A stretch of DNA of 64,000 nucleotides from Mesorhizobium sp. M4B.F.Ca.ET.058.02.1.1 (GCF_003952505.1 NZ_CP034450.1:2480001-2544000); one strand, 5' to 3'. Positions 26,820 through 35,772 are shown, counted from the stretch's first letter. The notes: a model not told the origin generated them from the sequence alone. Program-made: numbers and translations.

Positions 26820-28795
26820 CGGTGACGGCGAGCGTCAGCGAAGCCAGGCCGCCGGTCCAGCGCTGGCTGGCGATCTGGGCGCTGGCGCTTCTCGCGGTGC
26901 TGGTCGTGTTCCTGCTCGAGGACAAAGTGCCCTGGGCGGTCAACTATCCGGCCGACGCCGTCATTCCGGTCGCCGACTGGATCAGCGACCTGATGAAGTG
27001 GATAAAGGCGAGCTTCTCCTGGCTGACGCGCTCGATCACGGCGGTGCTTGGCGTGCCGCTCGATTTCGCGCTCGATCTTCTGGCCAAGAACTTCAAGATC
27101 GGCCATGGCGCTGACGCCTTCACCCTGCCGCGCCTGTCCTGGCTCGGCGTATGCGTTGCGGCGTTCCTCGCCGGCCGCGCCGCCGGCGGCTGGAAGTTGG
27201 GTGTGCTGGTCGGCGGCTGCTTTGCCTATGTCGCGCTGTTCGGCCAGTGGACCAGCGCCATGCTGACGCTGGCGTTGATCTCGATCGCGGTGCCGTTCTG
27301 CATCGTCACCGGCCTGTTCGTCGGCATCTGGGCCTGGCGCAAGCCCTGGGCGGAGAGGTTCGTCGTCTCCCCTGCCCTCGACCTGATGCAGACCATTCCA
27401 ACCTTCGCCTATCTGATCCCGATGCTGCTCCTGTTCGGCAACAGCCCGGTGTCGGCGATGATCGCCACCGCCATCTTTGCCACGCCGCCGATGGTGCGGG
27501 CGACGATGCTCGGCCTGCAGCGCGTGCCATCGGAGATCGACGAGTTCAGTGAGATGGCCGGCTGCACGGCCAGGCAGAAATTGTGGCGCGTGCTTTTGCC
27601 CTCGGCGCGGCCAACGCTGATGGTCGGCGTCAACCAGGTCATTATGCTGGCCCTGAACATGGTGATCATCGCCTCGATGATCGGCGCCGGCGGCCTCGGC
27701 TATGACGTGCTGCTGGCGCTGCGGGCGCTGAAGGTGGGCGAAGCGATGGAGGCCGGCCTTGCCATCGTCGCTTTGGCCATCGCGCTCGATCGGCTGAGCC
27801 AGGCGATCGCCCACAACCAGGCGATGGGCCAGACGCATCGGGCGGCGGGCCTCAATTTCTGGCGGCGCTATCCCAACCTGACGTGGGCTGTCGCCATCCT
27901 TGTCGTCACCACGCTGCTCAGCCTGTTGGTGCCCAGCTTCGCGGCGGTGCCGAAAGCGATCACCTTCACGACGGCGCCGTTGTGGAAGGCGGCGGTGAAC
28001 TGGGTGACGATCAATTTCTTCGACACGATCGAAGCCTTCCGGGTGGCGCTGATCCTTAACGTGCTCAATCCTGTGCGCGCCTTTTGCGAAGGTTTTCCGT
28101 GGCTTGGCGCTGTGTTCCTGCTCGGCCTTGCCGGCTACCAGCTCGGCGGCTCGCGGCTTGCCGCGCTGGTCGCGGGTCTCACCGCCTTCTGCGCGGTCAC
28201 CGGGCTCTGGGAAAAGACCATGGCGACGGTCTATCTCTGCGGCATCTCCGCCTTCATCTCATGCCTGATCGGCATTCCGATCGGCTTTGCCGCCGCGCGC
28301 AGCGAGCGCTTCGAGAAGATCGTCACGCCGATCATCGACACGCTGCAGGTGCTGCCGTCCTTTTGCTTCATCATCCCGGTGGTGATGCTGTTCCGCGTCG
28401 GCGACGTCACCGCGATGATCGCGACGATAGCCTTCGCCGTCGTGCCGGCAATCCGCTACACCAACCACGGCATCCGCCAGGTGCCGCCGGCGCTGATCGA
28501 GGCGGCGAAGGTTTCGGGCTGCACGCCGCGCCAGACCTTCTTCCGGGTACAACTGCCGCTTGCGCTGCCCGAGATCATGCTCGGCGTCAACCAGACGATC
28601 CTGATGGCATTGGCGATGATCATCATCTGCGCCATGATCGGCACGCGTGACCTTGGCCAGGAAGTGTTCATCGCGCTGTCCAAGGCCGATTCCGGCCGCG
28701 GCATCGTGGCAGGCCTGGCGATCGCCTTCATCGGCATCGTCGCCGACCGGCTGTTCAACGCCTGGACAGCGAAAGCCAGGGCGAGGCTGGGGTAA
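26816..28795 (+). CDS. tmoW: Tandem-fused TMAO/betaine-type ABC permease (ProW/TmoW-like)
   Basis: 659 aa, twice the size of ProW. Two complete BPD_transp_1 domains are visible. The first has PALDLMQTIPTFAYLIPMLL and the EAA-type loop EMAGCTARQKLWRVLLP. The second has PIIDTLQVLPSFCFIIPVVM and AAKVSGCTPRQTFFRVQLP. A single polypeptide therefore probably supplies both halves of the channel. The start is the ATG overlapping the ATPase stop. It acts with the preceding receptor and ATPase. Confidence 0.82.
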   Translation: MTVTASVSEARPPVQRWLAIWALALLAVLVVFLLEDKVPWAVNYPADAVIPVADWISDLMKWIKASFSWLTRSITAVLGVPLDFALDLLAKNFKIGHGADAFTLPRLSWLGVCVAAFLAGRAAGGWKLGVLVGGCFAYVALFGQWTSAMLTLALISIAVPFCIVTGLFVGIWAWRKPWAERFVVSPALDLMQTIPTFAYLIPMLLLFGNSPVSAMIATAIFATPPMVRATMLGLQRVPSEIDEFSEMAGCTARQKLWRVLLPSARPTLMVGVNQVIMLALNMVIIASMIGAGGLGYDVLLALRALKVGEAMEAGLAIVALAIALDRLSQAIAHNQAMGQTHRAAGLNFWRRYPNLTWAVAILVVTTLLSLLVPSFAAVPKAITFTTAPLWKAAVNWVTINFFDTIEAFRVALILNVLNPVRAFCEGFPWLGAVFLLGLAGYQLGGSRLAALVAGLTAFCAVTGLWEKTMATVYLCGISAFISCLIGIPIGFAAARSERFEKIVTPIIDTLQVLPSFCFIIPVVMLFRVGDVTAMIATIAFAVVPAIRYTNHGIRQVPPALIEAAKVSGCTPRQTFFRVQLPLALPEIMLGVNQTILMALAMIIICAMIGTRDLGQEVFIALSKADSGRGIVAGLAIAFIGIVADRLFNAWTAKARARLG

Positions 28796-28832
28796 CACCC
28801 AAAGCGCCAAAACCACCCAAAGGAGAGAGAGT

Positions 28833-29210
28833 ATGACCAGCCGGATAGCCAGCTGCGCCTGCGGCCAATTGCAGATCCGCTGCCAGCGGGAGCCCGACAT
28901 AGTGTCGCTTTGCCATTGCCTGGACTGTCAGCGGCGGACCGGCAGCCCGTTCGGCGTAGCGGCCTTCTTCGATGCCGCAACGACCGAGATCACCGGGTCG
29001 TCGCGGACATTCCAGCGCGATTCCGACAGCGGCTGTCCCATCGCCTTCCACTTCTGCGGAACGTGCGGCTCGACGGTGTTCTGGTATCCGTCGCGACGGC
29101 CGGCGGCGGTCGCCGTTGCCGTCGGCTGTTTCGCCGATCCGTCGTTTCCGCCACCGACGCGGTCCGTCTACGACAAGCGCCGGCACGACTGGGTCGCCGT
29201 GCCGGCCTGA
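28833..29210 (+). CDS. GFA/Mss4-like zinc protein (possible formaldehyde handling)
   Basis: 125 aa with AAAGGAGAGAGAGT before the ATG. Conserved zinc-ligand cysteines are in ASCACGQLQIRC, LCHCLDCQRRTG and FHFCGTCGSTVF, the pattern of the glutathione-dependent formaldehyde-activating (GFA) family. It is 37 nt after the transporter permease and in the same direction. The neighbouring pathway releases formaldehyde from TMAO and dimethylamine, so binding or activating formaldehyde is an attractive but unproven role. Many family members do other chemistry. Confidence 0.8.
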   Translation: MTSRIASCACGQLQIRCQREPDIVSLCHCLDCQRRTGSPFGVAAFFDAATTEITGSSRTFQRDSDSGCPIAFHFCGTCGSTVFWYPSRRPAAVAVAVGCFADPSFPPPTRSVYDKRRHDWVAVPA

Positions 29211-29237
29211 CGGCAAGTGCACCGCTTCGCGAAGGCC

Positions 29238-30596
29238 TTACTCCGCCGCGACGCCCTTCACCTCGAGATAGCTCTCCATCGAGTCGTCCAGCGCCTGCAG
29301 CCAGGGCGTATGGTGCAGCGGCGCCATCGTGCCGGTCATCAGCGAGCGGTAGGCATGGTCGCGGAAGCCCATGATGTCCTCCACCTTGTGATGCTCCCAC
29401 TCCATGAAAGTGTGGTTGACCGCCTCGACATCGAAGCCCGGATAGTCGGTCTGGTCCATCAGCTCTTTGGTGTAGTCGCCCTGGAACCAGATCATCTGCT
29501 CGGCGTCCTCCAGCGTCTCCTCGCGCGCGCGCCACTTGGCGCTATGCTCGGCCATCGCCTCGGCCGACGGCAGCTTGATGCGGGCCATGATGACGTCGCG
29601 CGCGTACCAGGCCTGCGCGTCGAACATGTTGAAGGTGTAGAACTGGTCCTGCATGCCGATATAGAACAGCTTCGGATTCTTCTCCCAGACGACGCCCTCG
29701 TAGAGGTCCAGCGGCCACATGCGGTTTGCGGTCTTGAGCTTGAGGTCGTCGGTGAGGAAGGGGAAGGAATGCAAATAGCCGGTGCACAGGATGATGGCGT
29801 CGACCTCCTTGGTGGTGCCGTCCTTGAAATGCGCGGTCTTGCCGACGACTTTCTGCAGCAGCGGCACCTCCTTCCAGTTCTCCGGCCATTTGAAGCCCAT
29901 CGGCTTCGAGCGGTAGCTGGAGGTGATCGACTTGGCGCCGTATTTGTAGCACTGCGAACCGATGTCCTCGGCCGAATAGGAGCGACCGATGATCAAGATG
30001 TCCTTGCCCTTGAACTCCATGGCGTCGCGGAAGTCGTGGCTGTGCAGGATGCGGCCGTTGAAAGTGGCGAACCCCTCGAAGAACGGCACGTTGGGCACCG
30101 AGAAATGCCCGGAGGCGACGACGACATTGTCGAACTCTTCCGAGTAGGTGACGTCATTGCTGCGGTCATGCGCGGTGACGGTGAATCTCTTCGTCGCATC
30201 GGAATAGGTGACCATGCGCACCGGCGTGTTGAAGCGCACCCATTTGCGCACGCCTGATTTTTCGACGCGGCCCTTGATGTAATCCCAGAGCACAGCGCGC
30301 GGCGGATAGGAGGCGATCGGCCGGCCGAAATGCTCCTCGAAGGTGTAGTCGGCGAATTCGAGGCATTCCTTCGGCCCGTTCGACCAGAGATAGCGGTACA
30401 TCGAGCCATGCACGGGGTCGCCATGCTCGTCGAGCCCGGTACGCCAGGTGTAGTTCCACAGGCCGCCCCAGTCGGACTGCTTCTCGAAGCAGACGACTTC
30501 CGGAATCTCGGCGCCCTTATCGGCGGCCGACTTGAAGGCTCGAAGCTGAGCCAAACCCGAGGGTCCTGCTCCGATGACGGCAACGCGACTGTTCAT
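29238..30596 (-). CDS. tmm: Trimethylamine monooxygenase (flavin-containing monooxygenase)
   Basis: 452 aa, oxidises trimethylamine to TMAO with NADPH and O2. The FAD motif GAGPSG is near the N-terminus ([17 protein letters not shown]). The NADPH-binding motif lies in [19 protein letters not shown]. The FMO fingerprint [11 protein letters not shown] is intact. Start is the ATG after GGGAGACCCGCC; a longer version would include the operator site. Bacterial Tmm proteins have this length and these motifs, and Tdm, Dmm and the TMAO transporter are in the same cluster. The upstream region carries the best copy of the cluster's shared palindrome. Confidence 0.9.
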   Translation of the reverse strand: MNSRVAVIGAGPSGLAQLRAFKSAADKGAEIPEVVCFEKQSDWGGLWNYTWRTGLDEHGDPVHGSMYRYLWSNGPKECLEFADYTFEEHFGRPIASYPPRAVLWDYIKGRVEKSGVRKWVRFNTPVRMVTYSDATKRFTVTAHDRSNDVTYSEEFDNVVVASGHFSVPNVPFFEGFATFNGRILHSHDFRDAMEFKGKDILIIGRSYSAEDIGSQCYKYGAKSITSSYRSKPMGFKWPENWKEVPLLQKVVGKTAHFKDGTTKEVDAIILCTGYLHSFPFLTDDLKLKTANRMWPLDLYEGVVWEKNPKLFYIGMQDQFYTFNMFDAQAWYARDVIMARIKLPSAEAMAEHSAKWRAREETLEDAEQMIWFQGDYTKELMDQTDYPGFDVEAVNHTFMEWEHHKVEDIMGFRDHAYRSLMTGTMAPLHHTPWLQALDDSMESYLEVKGVAAE

Positions 30597-30635
30597 GGCG
30601 GGTCTCCCGTTCTCATTTTCCCTAGCGAAACAAAT

Positions 30636-30650
30636 TTCACTGTCAGTGAC
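30636..30650. promoter_or_regulatory. Shared methylamine-cluster motif, tmm copy
   Basis: TTCACTGTCAGTGAC: half-sites TTCAC and GTGAC around TGTCA, inside the larger near-palindrome ACTGTCA-G-TGACAGT and flanked by AATT on both sides. It lies about 40 nt upstream of the tmm ATG. Confidence 0.6.
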
Positions 30651-30814
30651 AGTAATTGGCCCTCTTGTGCTGTCAATAACCAACTGCGTGAACGGCGTTG
30701 GCGTGCAGCGGATTTCACGCGGAAAACCGGCGACGGACAATTTGGCGAGGAATGGCCCTGCGACATAGGATGGCTTGCCGTCGCGTTTGCCCTCTTGTAT
30801 CGCCGCCGAATATG

Positions 30815-30829
30815 TTCACCATGAGTGAA
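30815..30829. promoter_or_regulatory. Shared methylamine-cluster motif, regulator copy
   Basis: TTCACCATGAGTGAA has perfect 5-bp arms and a 5-nt spacer. It spans an upstream ATG (30821) of the regulator frame, which argues that translation starts further down at 30854. It suggests that the XRE-cupin protein regulates itself. Confidence 0.6.
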
Positions 30830-30853
30830 ATTCTCGCAGAATCTGAGGGCGAC

Positions 30854-31576
30854 ATGGCGAAGAAGACTTCCGATCTCAAGCACGCTGCCGGCGCCACAAA
30901 GGGCAAGCCCTCGCCGAAGAGCATTGGCCCGAACGGGCGAACGATCCGCACGCCGCTCACCCAGGACCCGCATGCCATTCGCGACACGCGCGAAAAGGTG
31001 CTGGAAGTGGCGATCGGCCGCGAGGTGCGGGCATTCCGCAAGAAGCTCGGCATTACCGTCGCCGATCTCGCGACCGCCACCGACATTTCGCTCGGCATGC
31101 TGTCGAAGATCGAGAACGGCATCACTTCGCCGTCGCTGACGACGCTACAGGCGCTGTCGCGCGCGCTCGGCGTTCCGGTCACCGCCTTCTTCCGCCGCTT
31201 CGAGGAGGAGCACAGCGCCGTCTTCGTCAAGGCCGGCGAAGGCCTCGATGTCGAGCGCCGCGGCACGCGCGCCGGCCACCAGTACAATCTGCTCGGCCAT
31301 ATCGGCTCCAACACCAGCGGCGTCGTCGTCGAGCCTTATCTGATCACGCTGACTGAGGATTCGGACGTCTTCCCGACCTTCCAGCATGCCGGCATGGAGT
31401 TCCTTTACATGCTGGAGGGCGAGGTGGTGTACCGGCACGGCAGCAATCTCTATCCTATGAAACCTGGCGACAGCCTGTTCTTCGACGCCGACGCACCGCA
31501 CGGACCGGAACAGCTGACGCGGCTGCCGATGCGGTACCTTTCCATCATCTGCTATCCGCAAAGCAGCGCTGGGTGA
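30854..31576 (+). CDS. XRE-family regulator with cupin sensor domain
   Basis: 240 aa. The ATG at 30854 has GAGGG just upstream. An N-terminal basic tail is followed by an XRE helix-turn-helix (about residues 55-110: KLGITVADLATATDISLGML, then SKIENGITSPSLTTLQALSR). The C-terminal cupin_2 barrel includes FQHAGMEFLYMLEGEVVYRH and GDSLFFDADAPHGPEQL. This architecture senses small ligands. It is divergent from tmm and in the middle of the methylamine genes, and motif copies lie upstream of the surrounding units, so it is the probable cluster regulator. Confidence 0.88.
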   Translation: MAKKTSDLKHAAGATKGKPSPKSIGPNGRTIRTPLTQDPHAIRDTREKVLEVAIGREVRAFRKKLGITVADLATATDISLGMLSKIENGITSPSLTTLQALSRALGVPVTAFFRRFEEEHSAVFVKAGEGLDVERRGTRAGHQYNLLGHIGSNTSGVVVEPYLITLTEDSDVFPTFQHAGMEFLYMLEGEVVYRHGSNLYPMKPGDSLFFDADAPHGPEQLTRLPMRYLSIICYPQSSAG

Positions 31577-31583
31577 TCGGCTG

Positions 31584-31605
31584 ATCTCCCCCTTCGTGGG
31601 GAGAT
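31584..31605. repeat. Short copy of the ATCTCCCC/GGGGAGAT repeat, possible bidirectional terminator
   Basis: ATCTCCCCCTTCG and TGGGGAGAT form a hairpin between the convergent regulator and dmmC genes, followed by GGCAGGACAGAGG as in the 13961-14103 element. It could end transcription from both sides. Confidence 0.6.
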
Positions 31606-31642
31606 TGGCAGGACAGAGGTGGGCGCTGTCCCGCCGACAGTT

Positions 31643-32683
31643 TCAATCCGGCCCAAACCCCGGGCTGGTCGGGCTCCCGTCGTCCAGCTTCGACAGCCAC
31701 TCGACCAGCGTCGGCCTATAGCGGGTCAGGCCCTTGTAGGTGGCGAGCTCTTCCGGCAGGTCGCGGATGACGCGGTGCAGGCGACACGCCCATTTCGGCT
31801 GCGTCACCAGCTCGTCCATCTTGATCAGATAGCAGCGGATCGGGAAGACGATGCCGTTCGAGCGCGGCAGCCGCCAGAAGCTCTGCAGCTCGACGCGCAG
31901 ATGCACCTTGTCGCCAACATTCTCCGGCGTGACCGTCGCCCGGTCCGGACCCCATTTGTGGTAGTTCTCCGGGCTGGTGTCGAGGCGCGGATTGATGGTC
32001 ATCGTCCAGTTGAGCCGCCGCGCCGGCTTGCCCTGTTGGATGTTGGTGAGGAATTTCAGCGCACGGATGAAGATGCCCTTCTCGTGCGCCAGCGGCACCG
32101 GCGCGTGCCACTCGAAGAAGTTCATGCCGATGTCGAAATCGAGCGACCAATCGGCCTGGGTGGTGACCATGCCGGCATCCATCCACAGATTACCGTCGCG
32201 CTGATCGAGGATGCAGAAATCGCCCTGGCTCTGCCGGGTGATGTATTCCATCGGGCCATAGGGCAGCGTCGAGGTGTCGCCGAAGGTGAAGGTGTCGTCG
32301 ATGCCGAGCGGCCGGTTGATCCAGCGCCAGCGGTCGCCGTCGCGCGTCAGCGTGAAATGCTCGGGATAGCCGAGCGCCTGCTGCTCCATCAAAAGCTCGA
32401 GCAGGTCCCAGCCGGCCAGCGTCATATGCGGCAGCGACTGGCAGCGCAGCGGATCCTCGGCCAGCACCAGCGCGCGATCCTGCATCTCGGCGACATAGTG
32501 CTCGTCGACGTCGATCAGGTTTTCCAGCACGCTGCCTTTCGGGCCGACGACATGCGGCTCGATGTTGACGGCATACATGTAGCTGTCTTCGTTGAACGGG
32601 AACGGAAAGCGCCTGATGTGCTCAGGGCTGTTGCGGAAGGTGTAGTCGTCCCGAAATGTTTCCTTGCGAAAGGTGATGCCCAA
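31643..32683 (-). CDS. dmmC: Dimethylamine monooxygenase, heme (HODM alpha/DUF3445) subunit
   Basis: 346 aa, about 40 kDa. It belongs to the heme-dependent oxidative N-demethylase family (DUF3445). It oxidatively demethylates dimethylamine to methylamine and formaldehyde. Recognisable family stretches are ITRQSQGDFCILDQRDG, FEWHAPVPLAHEKGIFIRAL and LYLRVERQ-like HLRVELQSFWRLP. The start is a TTG 5 nt after AGGAGG (no ATG fits), which is unusual in this window. It is 9 nt after the reductase gene. The three sizes agree with the old 42/36/24-kDa secondary-amine monooxygenase. Subunit lettering varies between papers. Confidence 0.85.
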   Translation of the reverse strand: MGITFRKETFRDDYTFRNSPEHIRRFPFPFNEDSYMYAVNIEPHVVGPKGSVLENLIDVDEHYVAEMQDRALVLAEDPLRCQSLPHMTLAGWDLLELLMEQQALGYPEHFTLTRDGDRWRWINRPLGIDDTFTFGDTSTLPYGPMEYITRQSQGDFCILDQRDGNLWMDAGMVTTQADWSLDFDIGMNFFEWHAPVPLAHEKGIFIRALKFLTNIQQGKPARRLNWTMTINPRLDTSPENYHKWGPDRATVTPENVGDKVHLRVELQSFWRLPRSNGIVFPIRCYLIKMDELVTQPKWACRLHRVIRDLPEELATYKGLTRYRPTLVEWLSKLDDGSPTSPGFGPD

Positions 32684-32692
32684 GCTCGCCTC

Positions 32693-33658
32693 CTATCTTT
32701 CCAGGACCAGCGACTTGCCCTCGAAGCGCGAGACGCAAGGCATGATCTTGCAGCCGGAGCGATGGTCTTCCTCGCTCAGCCAGTGGTCGTTGTGGATGAA
32801 CTTGCCGTCTGCCGAGATGACATTGGTCTCGCACTGGCCGCAGACGCCGCCGCGGCAGAGATAGGGCGGATCGACGCCGGCGGCCTCGATCGCCTCGAGC
32901 AGACTCTGCTGCGAGCCGACACGGATCGTCTTGCCGCTGACGGCCAGCGCCACATCGAAGGGCGCGCCGGGCTGGGGCGCCGCGAAATGCTCGAAATGCA
33001 CGGTTTCCGACGGCCAGCCGAGAGCGGCGGCGCGGTCGCGCACCCAGTTGATCATGCCGGCCGGGCCGCAGACGTAGAGATGCGTGCCGAGCGGCTGCGT
33101 CGAAAGCAGACGGTCGAGATCGATGCGCTCGTCGCGATCGTCGTGGTAAAGCTTCACCCGGCGGTCGTAGCGCTGCTGCAGGATATCGGCATATGTGCCG
33201 AGCGAAGCGGTGCGGCAGGTGTAATGCAGCTCGAAATTGCCACCCGACCCCGCCAGTTGCGCGGTTTGCGCCATGAACGGCGTGATGCCGATGCCGCCGG
33301 CCAGCATCAGGTGCTTCCTGGCTCTCAGGTCGAGCGAGAACAGGTTGACCGGATAGCTGATCACCATCTCGAGGCCGGGCTTGACCGACCTGTGCATGAA
33401 CAGCGAGCCGCCGCGGCCGACATCGTCGCGGCGCACCGAGATCGTGTATTCGCTGGTATTGAGCGGTGAGCCCATCAGCGAATAGGGGTTGAGCCTGGTG
33501 CGGTCGCCGTCGCGCATCTCGACCACGACATGGGCGCCGCCTGAAAAGGTCGGCAGGAGTTCGCCGTCGCGGCGGCGGAAATGGAAGCGGGTGACCAGAT
33601 CGTTGACGGGGGCGACATCGCTGACGACGACGTCGAGCTTGGTGGTGCCGGTGCTCAT
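32693..33658 (-). CDS. dmmB: Dimethylamine monooxygenase, flavin/2Fe-2S reductase subunit
   Basis: 321 aa, phthalate-dioxygenase-reductase type. An N-terminal FMN-binding barrel (LNPYSLMGSPLNTSEYTIS) is followed by a NAD(P)H domain (LMLAGGIGITPFMAQ, YVCGPAGMI). The C-terminal plant-type ferredoxin ligands are Cys-x4-Cys-x2-Cys in CRGGVCGQC with a fourth Cys about 30 residues later (SGCKIMPC). It passes electrons from NAD(P)H to the heme subunit. The start overlaps the dmmA stop as ATGA. Confidence 0.88.
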   Translation of the reverse strand: MSTGTTKLDVVVSDVAPVNDLVTRFHFRRRDGELLPTFSGGAHVVVEMRDGDRTRLNPYSLMGSPLNTSEYTISVRRDDVGRGGSLFMHRSVKPGLEMVISYPVNLFSLDLRARKHLMLAGGIGITPFMAQTAQLAGSGGNFELHYTCRTASLGTYADILQQRYDRRVKLYHDDRDERIDLDRLLSTQPLGTHLYVCGPAGMINWVRDRAAALGWPSETVHFEHFAAPQPGAPFDVALAVSGKTIRVGSQQSLLEAIEAAGVDPPYLCRGGVCGQCETNVISADGKFIHNDHWLSEEDHRSGCKIMPCVSRFEGKSLVLER

Positions 33659-34251
33659 CGGAAGACCTCCTCCATCGGAGGAACCTCTGAGCGATCCTCG
33701 GCATTGATGCAGACGCCCTGGAAGGCGGCCAGGCGCCTTGAATAGTGGTCGCGCACCAGAAGCAGCAGGCCGCAATGCGCGCAGGTCGCCGGCTGCGTCG
33801 TCACGTTCTCGGTGATGCCCTTGCAGTGCACGCACTGCATGCGGCGCGCCAGCGAGCCGCGATGCTCGGTCTGCATGGAGGTGTGGTCGATGCCGGCCTC
33901 GAGCGCCACCTGCATGGCCTGGCCGATCAGCCCTTCGGTGCCGCTAAGATAGAGACGCAGGCCCATATGGGCGTTGGTCAGGGTCTGCCTCAATCGCGGC
34001 AGCAGGCTGGCGAAGGACGGCGCAATATGGAGCTGCGCCGGCTTCAGCGCTTCGAGAGCGCCAATGTGCTTGCCGTCGGGACCCGGAATGAAGACGATCT
34101 CGGCACCGTCGAAGAAACCGGCCGGCGCCTTGCCGGCCATGTCGATGATCGCGAGCGCGCCTTCGGCATCCGCCACGAATAGATGGTGCTTGCCGGGCTG
34201 CGGAGACAGGGTTCCGTAAACGGGCCGGCTGATGATCGTCTTGGCTGCCAT
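33655..34251 (-). CDS. dmmA: Dimethylamine monooxygenase, small subunit (DmmA family)
   Basis: 198 aa, about 21 kDa. Its C-terminal half carries a zinc-ribbon-like pair CVHCKG ... CAHCGLLLLVRDHYSRR. The N-terminal part contains LYLSGTEGLIGQAMQVA. It corresponds to the gamma subunit of the three-subunit secondary-amine monooxygenase, between the GcvT-like gene and the reductase. Its start has AAGGT just upstream and its stop overlaps the reductase ATG. The molecular role is not established. Confidence 0.78.
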   Translation of the reverse strand: MAAKTIISRPVYGTLSPQPGKHHLFVADAEGALAIIDMAGKAPAGFFDGAEIVFIPGPDGKHIGALEALKPAQLHIAPSFASLLPRLRQTLTNAHMGLRLYLSGTEGLIGQAMQVALEAGIDHTSMQTEHRGSLARRMQCVHCKGITENVTTQPATCAHCGLLLLVRDHYSRRLAAFQGVCINAEDRSEVPPMEEVFR

Positions 34252-34270
34252 TCTACCTTAGATCAGTTGG

Positions 34271-34317
34271 AGCATGATCTTTTCCGAAAACCGGTTCCCA
34301 CTTTTCGGGATCATGCT
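34271..34317. repeat. Rhizobial palindromic repeat within the dmm operon
   Basis: AGCATGATC (34271-34279) and GATCATGCT (34309-34317) flank CCGAAAACCGG...CTTTTCGG, giving a near-complete hairpin. It sits in the 101-nt gap between dmmD and dmmA and may act as an mRNA-stability or partial-termination element. A related unit is at 43522-43567. Confidence 0.7.
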
Positions 34318-34352
34318 CTAGTGCCTCGATACCCCTCCCCGTTGATAATGCC

Positions 34353-35486
34353 TCAGCCCTTGGCGGTGCGCTTGGTCTTTTTGGGATCGTCGAACGGCAA
34401 TGGTTGCGCCGTCGCGTTGATCGCGCCGCTCCTGTTGCGGATCTCGAGCCTGGCGTCCTTGACGGCGCAGTCGACGTCGAGGCGGGCGATGCCCATCGAC
34501 TTCTCGACCAGCGGCGAATACATGGCGCAGGTCACCACGCCAACCTTCTTGCCGTCGCGATAGACCGGCGCGCCTTCGTCGGCCGCCTCCTTGCCGTCGA
34601 GCAGGACGCCGTAAATCTTGAAGCGCTCCTTGCCCTTCAGGCGGTAGTGCTCCTCGGCGCCGCGGAAGCCGGTCTTGCCGGGGCTGACGGTGAAGTCGAG
34701 GCCGAGCTCCCACAGCGTGTCGCCGGGGCCTTCATTGTCGAAGGGATATTTCTGCGAATTGTCGTAGGGGTAGAAGAGCAGGTAGCTTTCGACGCGCAGC
34801 ATATCCAGCGTGGTGAAGCGGCACGGGATGATGCCCGCGCTCTTGCCCTCGTCGAGGATCCTGTCCCAGATCGTGCCGGCGTCCTGGCCGCGGCAGAATA
34901 TCTCGTAGCCGCGCTCGCCGGTGTAGCCGGTGCGCGAGATCATCACCGGAAGGCCGAACAACTGCGTCTGCATATGGTGGAAGTAGTTGAGGTCGCGGAT
35001 GCCCGGCACGTGCTTGGCCAGGTAGTCGACGGCGGTCGGTCCTTGCAGCGACAGGTCGTGCAGATTGTCGTCGAAGCGCAGCGAGACGTCGCGGCCCACA
35101 GCTGCCCGCTGCAACTCTTCATGGCCGGTGCCCGACCCGTGCACCACCATCCAGCTGTTGGGGCTGATGCGGTAGATGATGCAGTCATCGGTGAACTTGC
35201 CGGCCTCGTTCAGCATGCAGGCATAGGCCGACTTGCCGGGATAGATCTTCTCGACGTCGCGGGTGGTGGCGAGGTCGATCAGATGTGCGGCATGCGGCCC
35301 GGTGATGTGGACCTTCTTCAGGCCCGACACGTCCATCAGGCCGGCCTTGGTGCGGATGGCGACATATTCCTCATCGGCATCCTTGTCGTAGGTCCAGGCG
35401 GTGCCCATGCCGCTCCAGTCCTCGAGCTTCGAGCCGAGCGCGCGATGGCGGTCCGCCAAGGTCGAAAATCTCCAGGATGCCGTCAT
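34353..35486 (-). CDS. dmmD: GcvT-like folate-dependent protein of dimethylamine oxidation
   Basis: 377 aa. The ATG at 35486 has GGAGG 8 nt upstream. It is an aminomethyltransferase (GCV_T) fold with a C-terminal barrel. Typical stretches are MDVSGLKKVHITGPHAAHLI, LSLQGPTAVDYL, MISRTGYTGERGYEIFC and LDMLRVESYLLFYPYD. It probably binds tetrahydrofolate and captures the formaldehyde released by the monooxygenase as methylene-tetrahydrofolate. It is the first gene of the leftward dmmDABC operon and has a shared motif copy 120 nt upstream. Confidence 0.8.
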   Translation of the reverse strand: MTASWRFSTLADRHRALGSKLEDWSGMGTAWTYDKDADEEYVAIRTKAGLMDVSGLKKVHITGPHAAHLIDLATTRDVEKIYPGKSAYACMLNEAGKFTDDCIIYRISPNSWMVVHGSGTGHEELQRAAVGRDVSLRFDDNLHDLSLQGPTAVDYLAKHVPGIRDLNYFHHMQTQLFGLPVMISRTGYTGERGYEIFCRGQDAGTIWDRILDEGKSAGIIPCRFTTLDMLRVESYLLFYPYDNSQKYPFDNEGPGDTLWELGLDFTVSPGKTGFRGAEEHYRLKGKERFKIYGVLLDGKEAADEGAPVYRDGKKVGVVTCAMYSPLVEKSMGIARLDVDCAVKDARLEIRNRSGAINATAQPLPFDDPKKTKRTAKG

Positions 35487-35605
35487 CCGATCGTCCTCCG
35501 TCAGAAAGTCATTGCTGTTCCCTGCTCCTTGGCTCGATGGCCGGAGCTTTGATCGAATATTGACCGCAAACGGCGAAGCGCTGCAATCCCCTTGAAGCAA
35601 ATAAT

Positions 35606-35620
35606 TTCATTGTCAGGCAA
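35606..35620. promoter_or_regulatory. Shared methylamine-cluster motif, dmm copy
   Basis: TTCATTGTCAGGCAA, preceded by AATT and followed by AATT. It shares TTCA and the TGTCAG core with the tmm copy and CAGGCAA with the tdm copy. It lies 120 nt upstream of dmmD. Confidence 0.55.
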
Positions 35621-35704
35621 AATTCTTGACCTGGAACGAACGGTTCACAAACCGTAAATCCGGCTTGACAATTCCGGAATTCGGTCGGAACTTATGAAAA
35701 AAAT

Positions 35705-35719
35705 TTCACTCTGTTGAAA
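35705..35719. promoter_or_regulatory. Shared methylamine-cluster motif, small-protein/permease operon copy
   Basis: TTCACTCTGTTGAAA, with TTCAC and TGAAA half-sites 5 nt apart, 54 nt upstream of the first small membrane protein. An upstream TTGACA (35665-35670) could be the -35 of this operon. Confidence 0.5.
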
Positions 35720-35772
35720 GAGCGGGACGCCCGGCCGATTCGGGTTCGGACGTCGAGAGAAGGGGAAAACCG

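Noticed and set aside
24690..28795. Calling the ABC transporter a glycine betaine/proline (ProU) system
   Set aside because: The fold allows it, but the position beside tmm and a GFA gene, and the fused permease, favour a TMAO transporter. Betaine remains an alternative.
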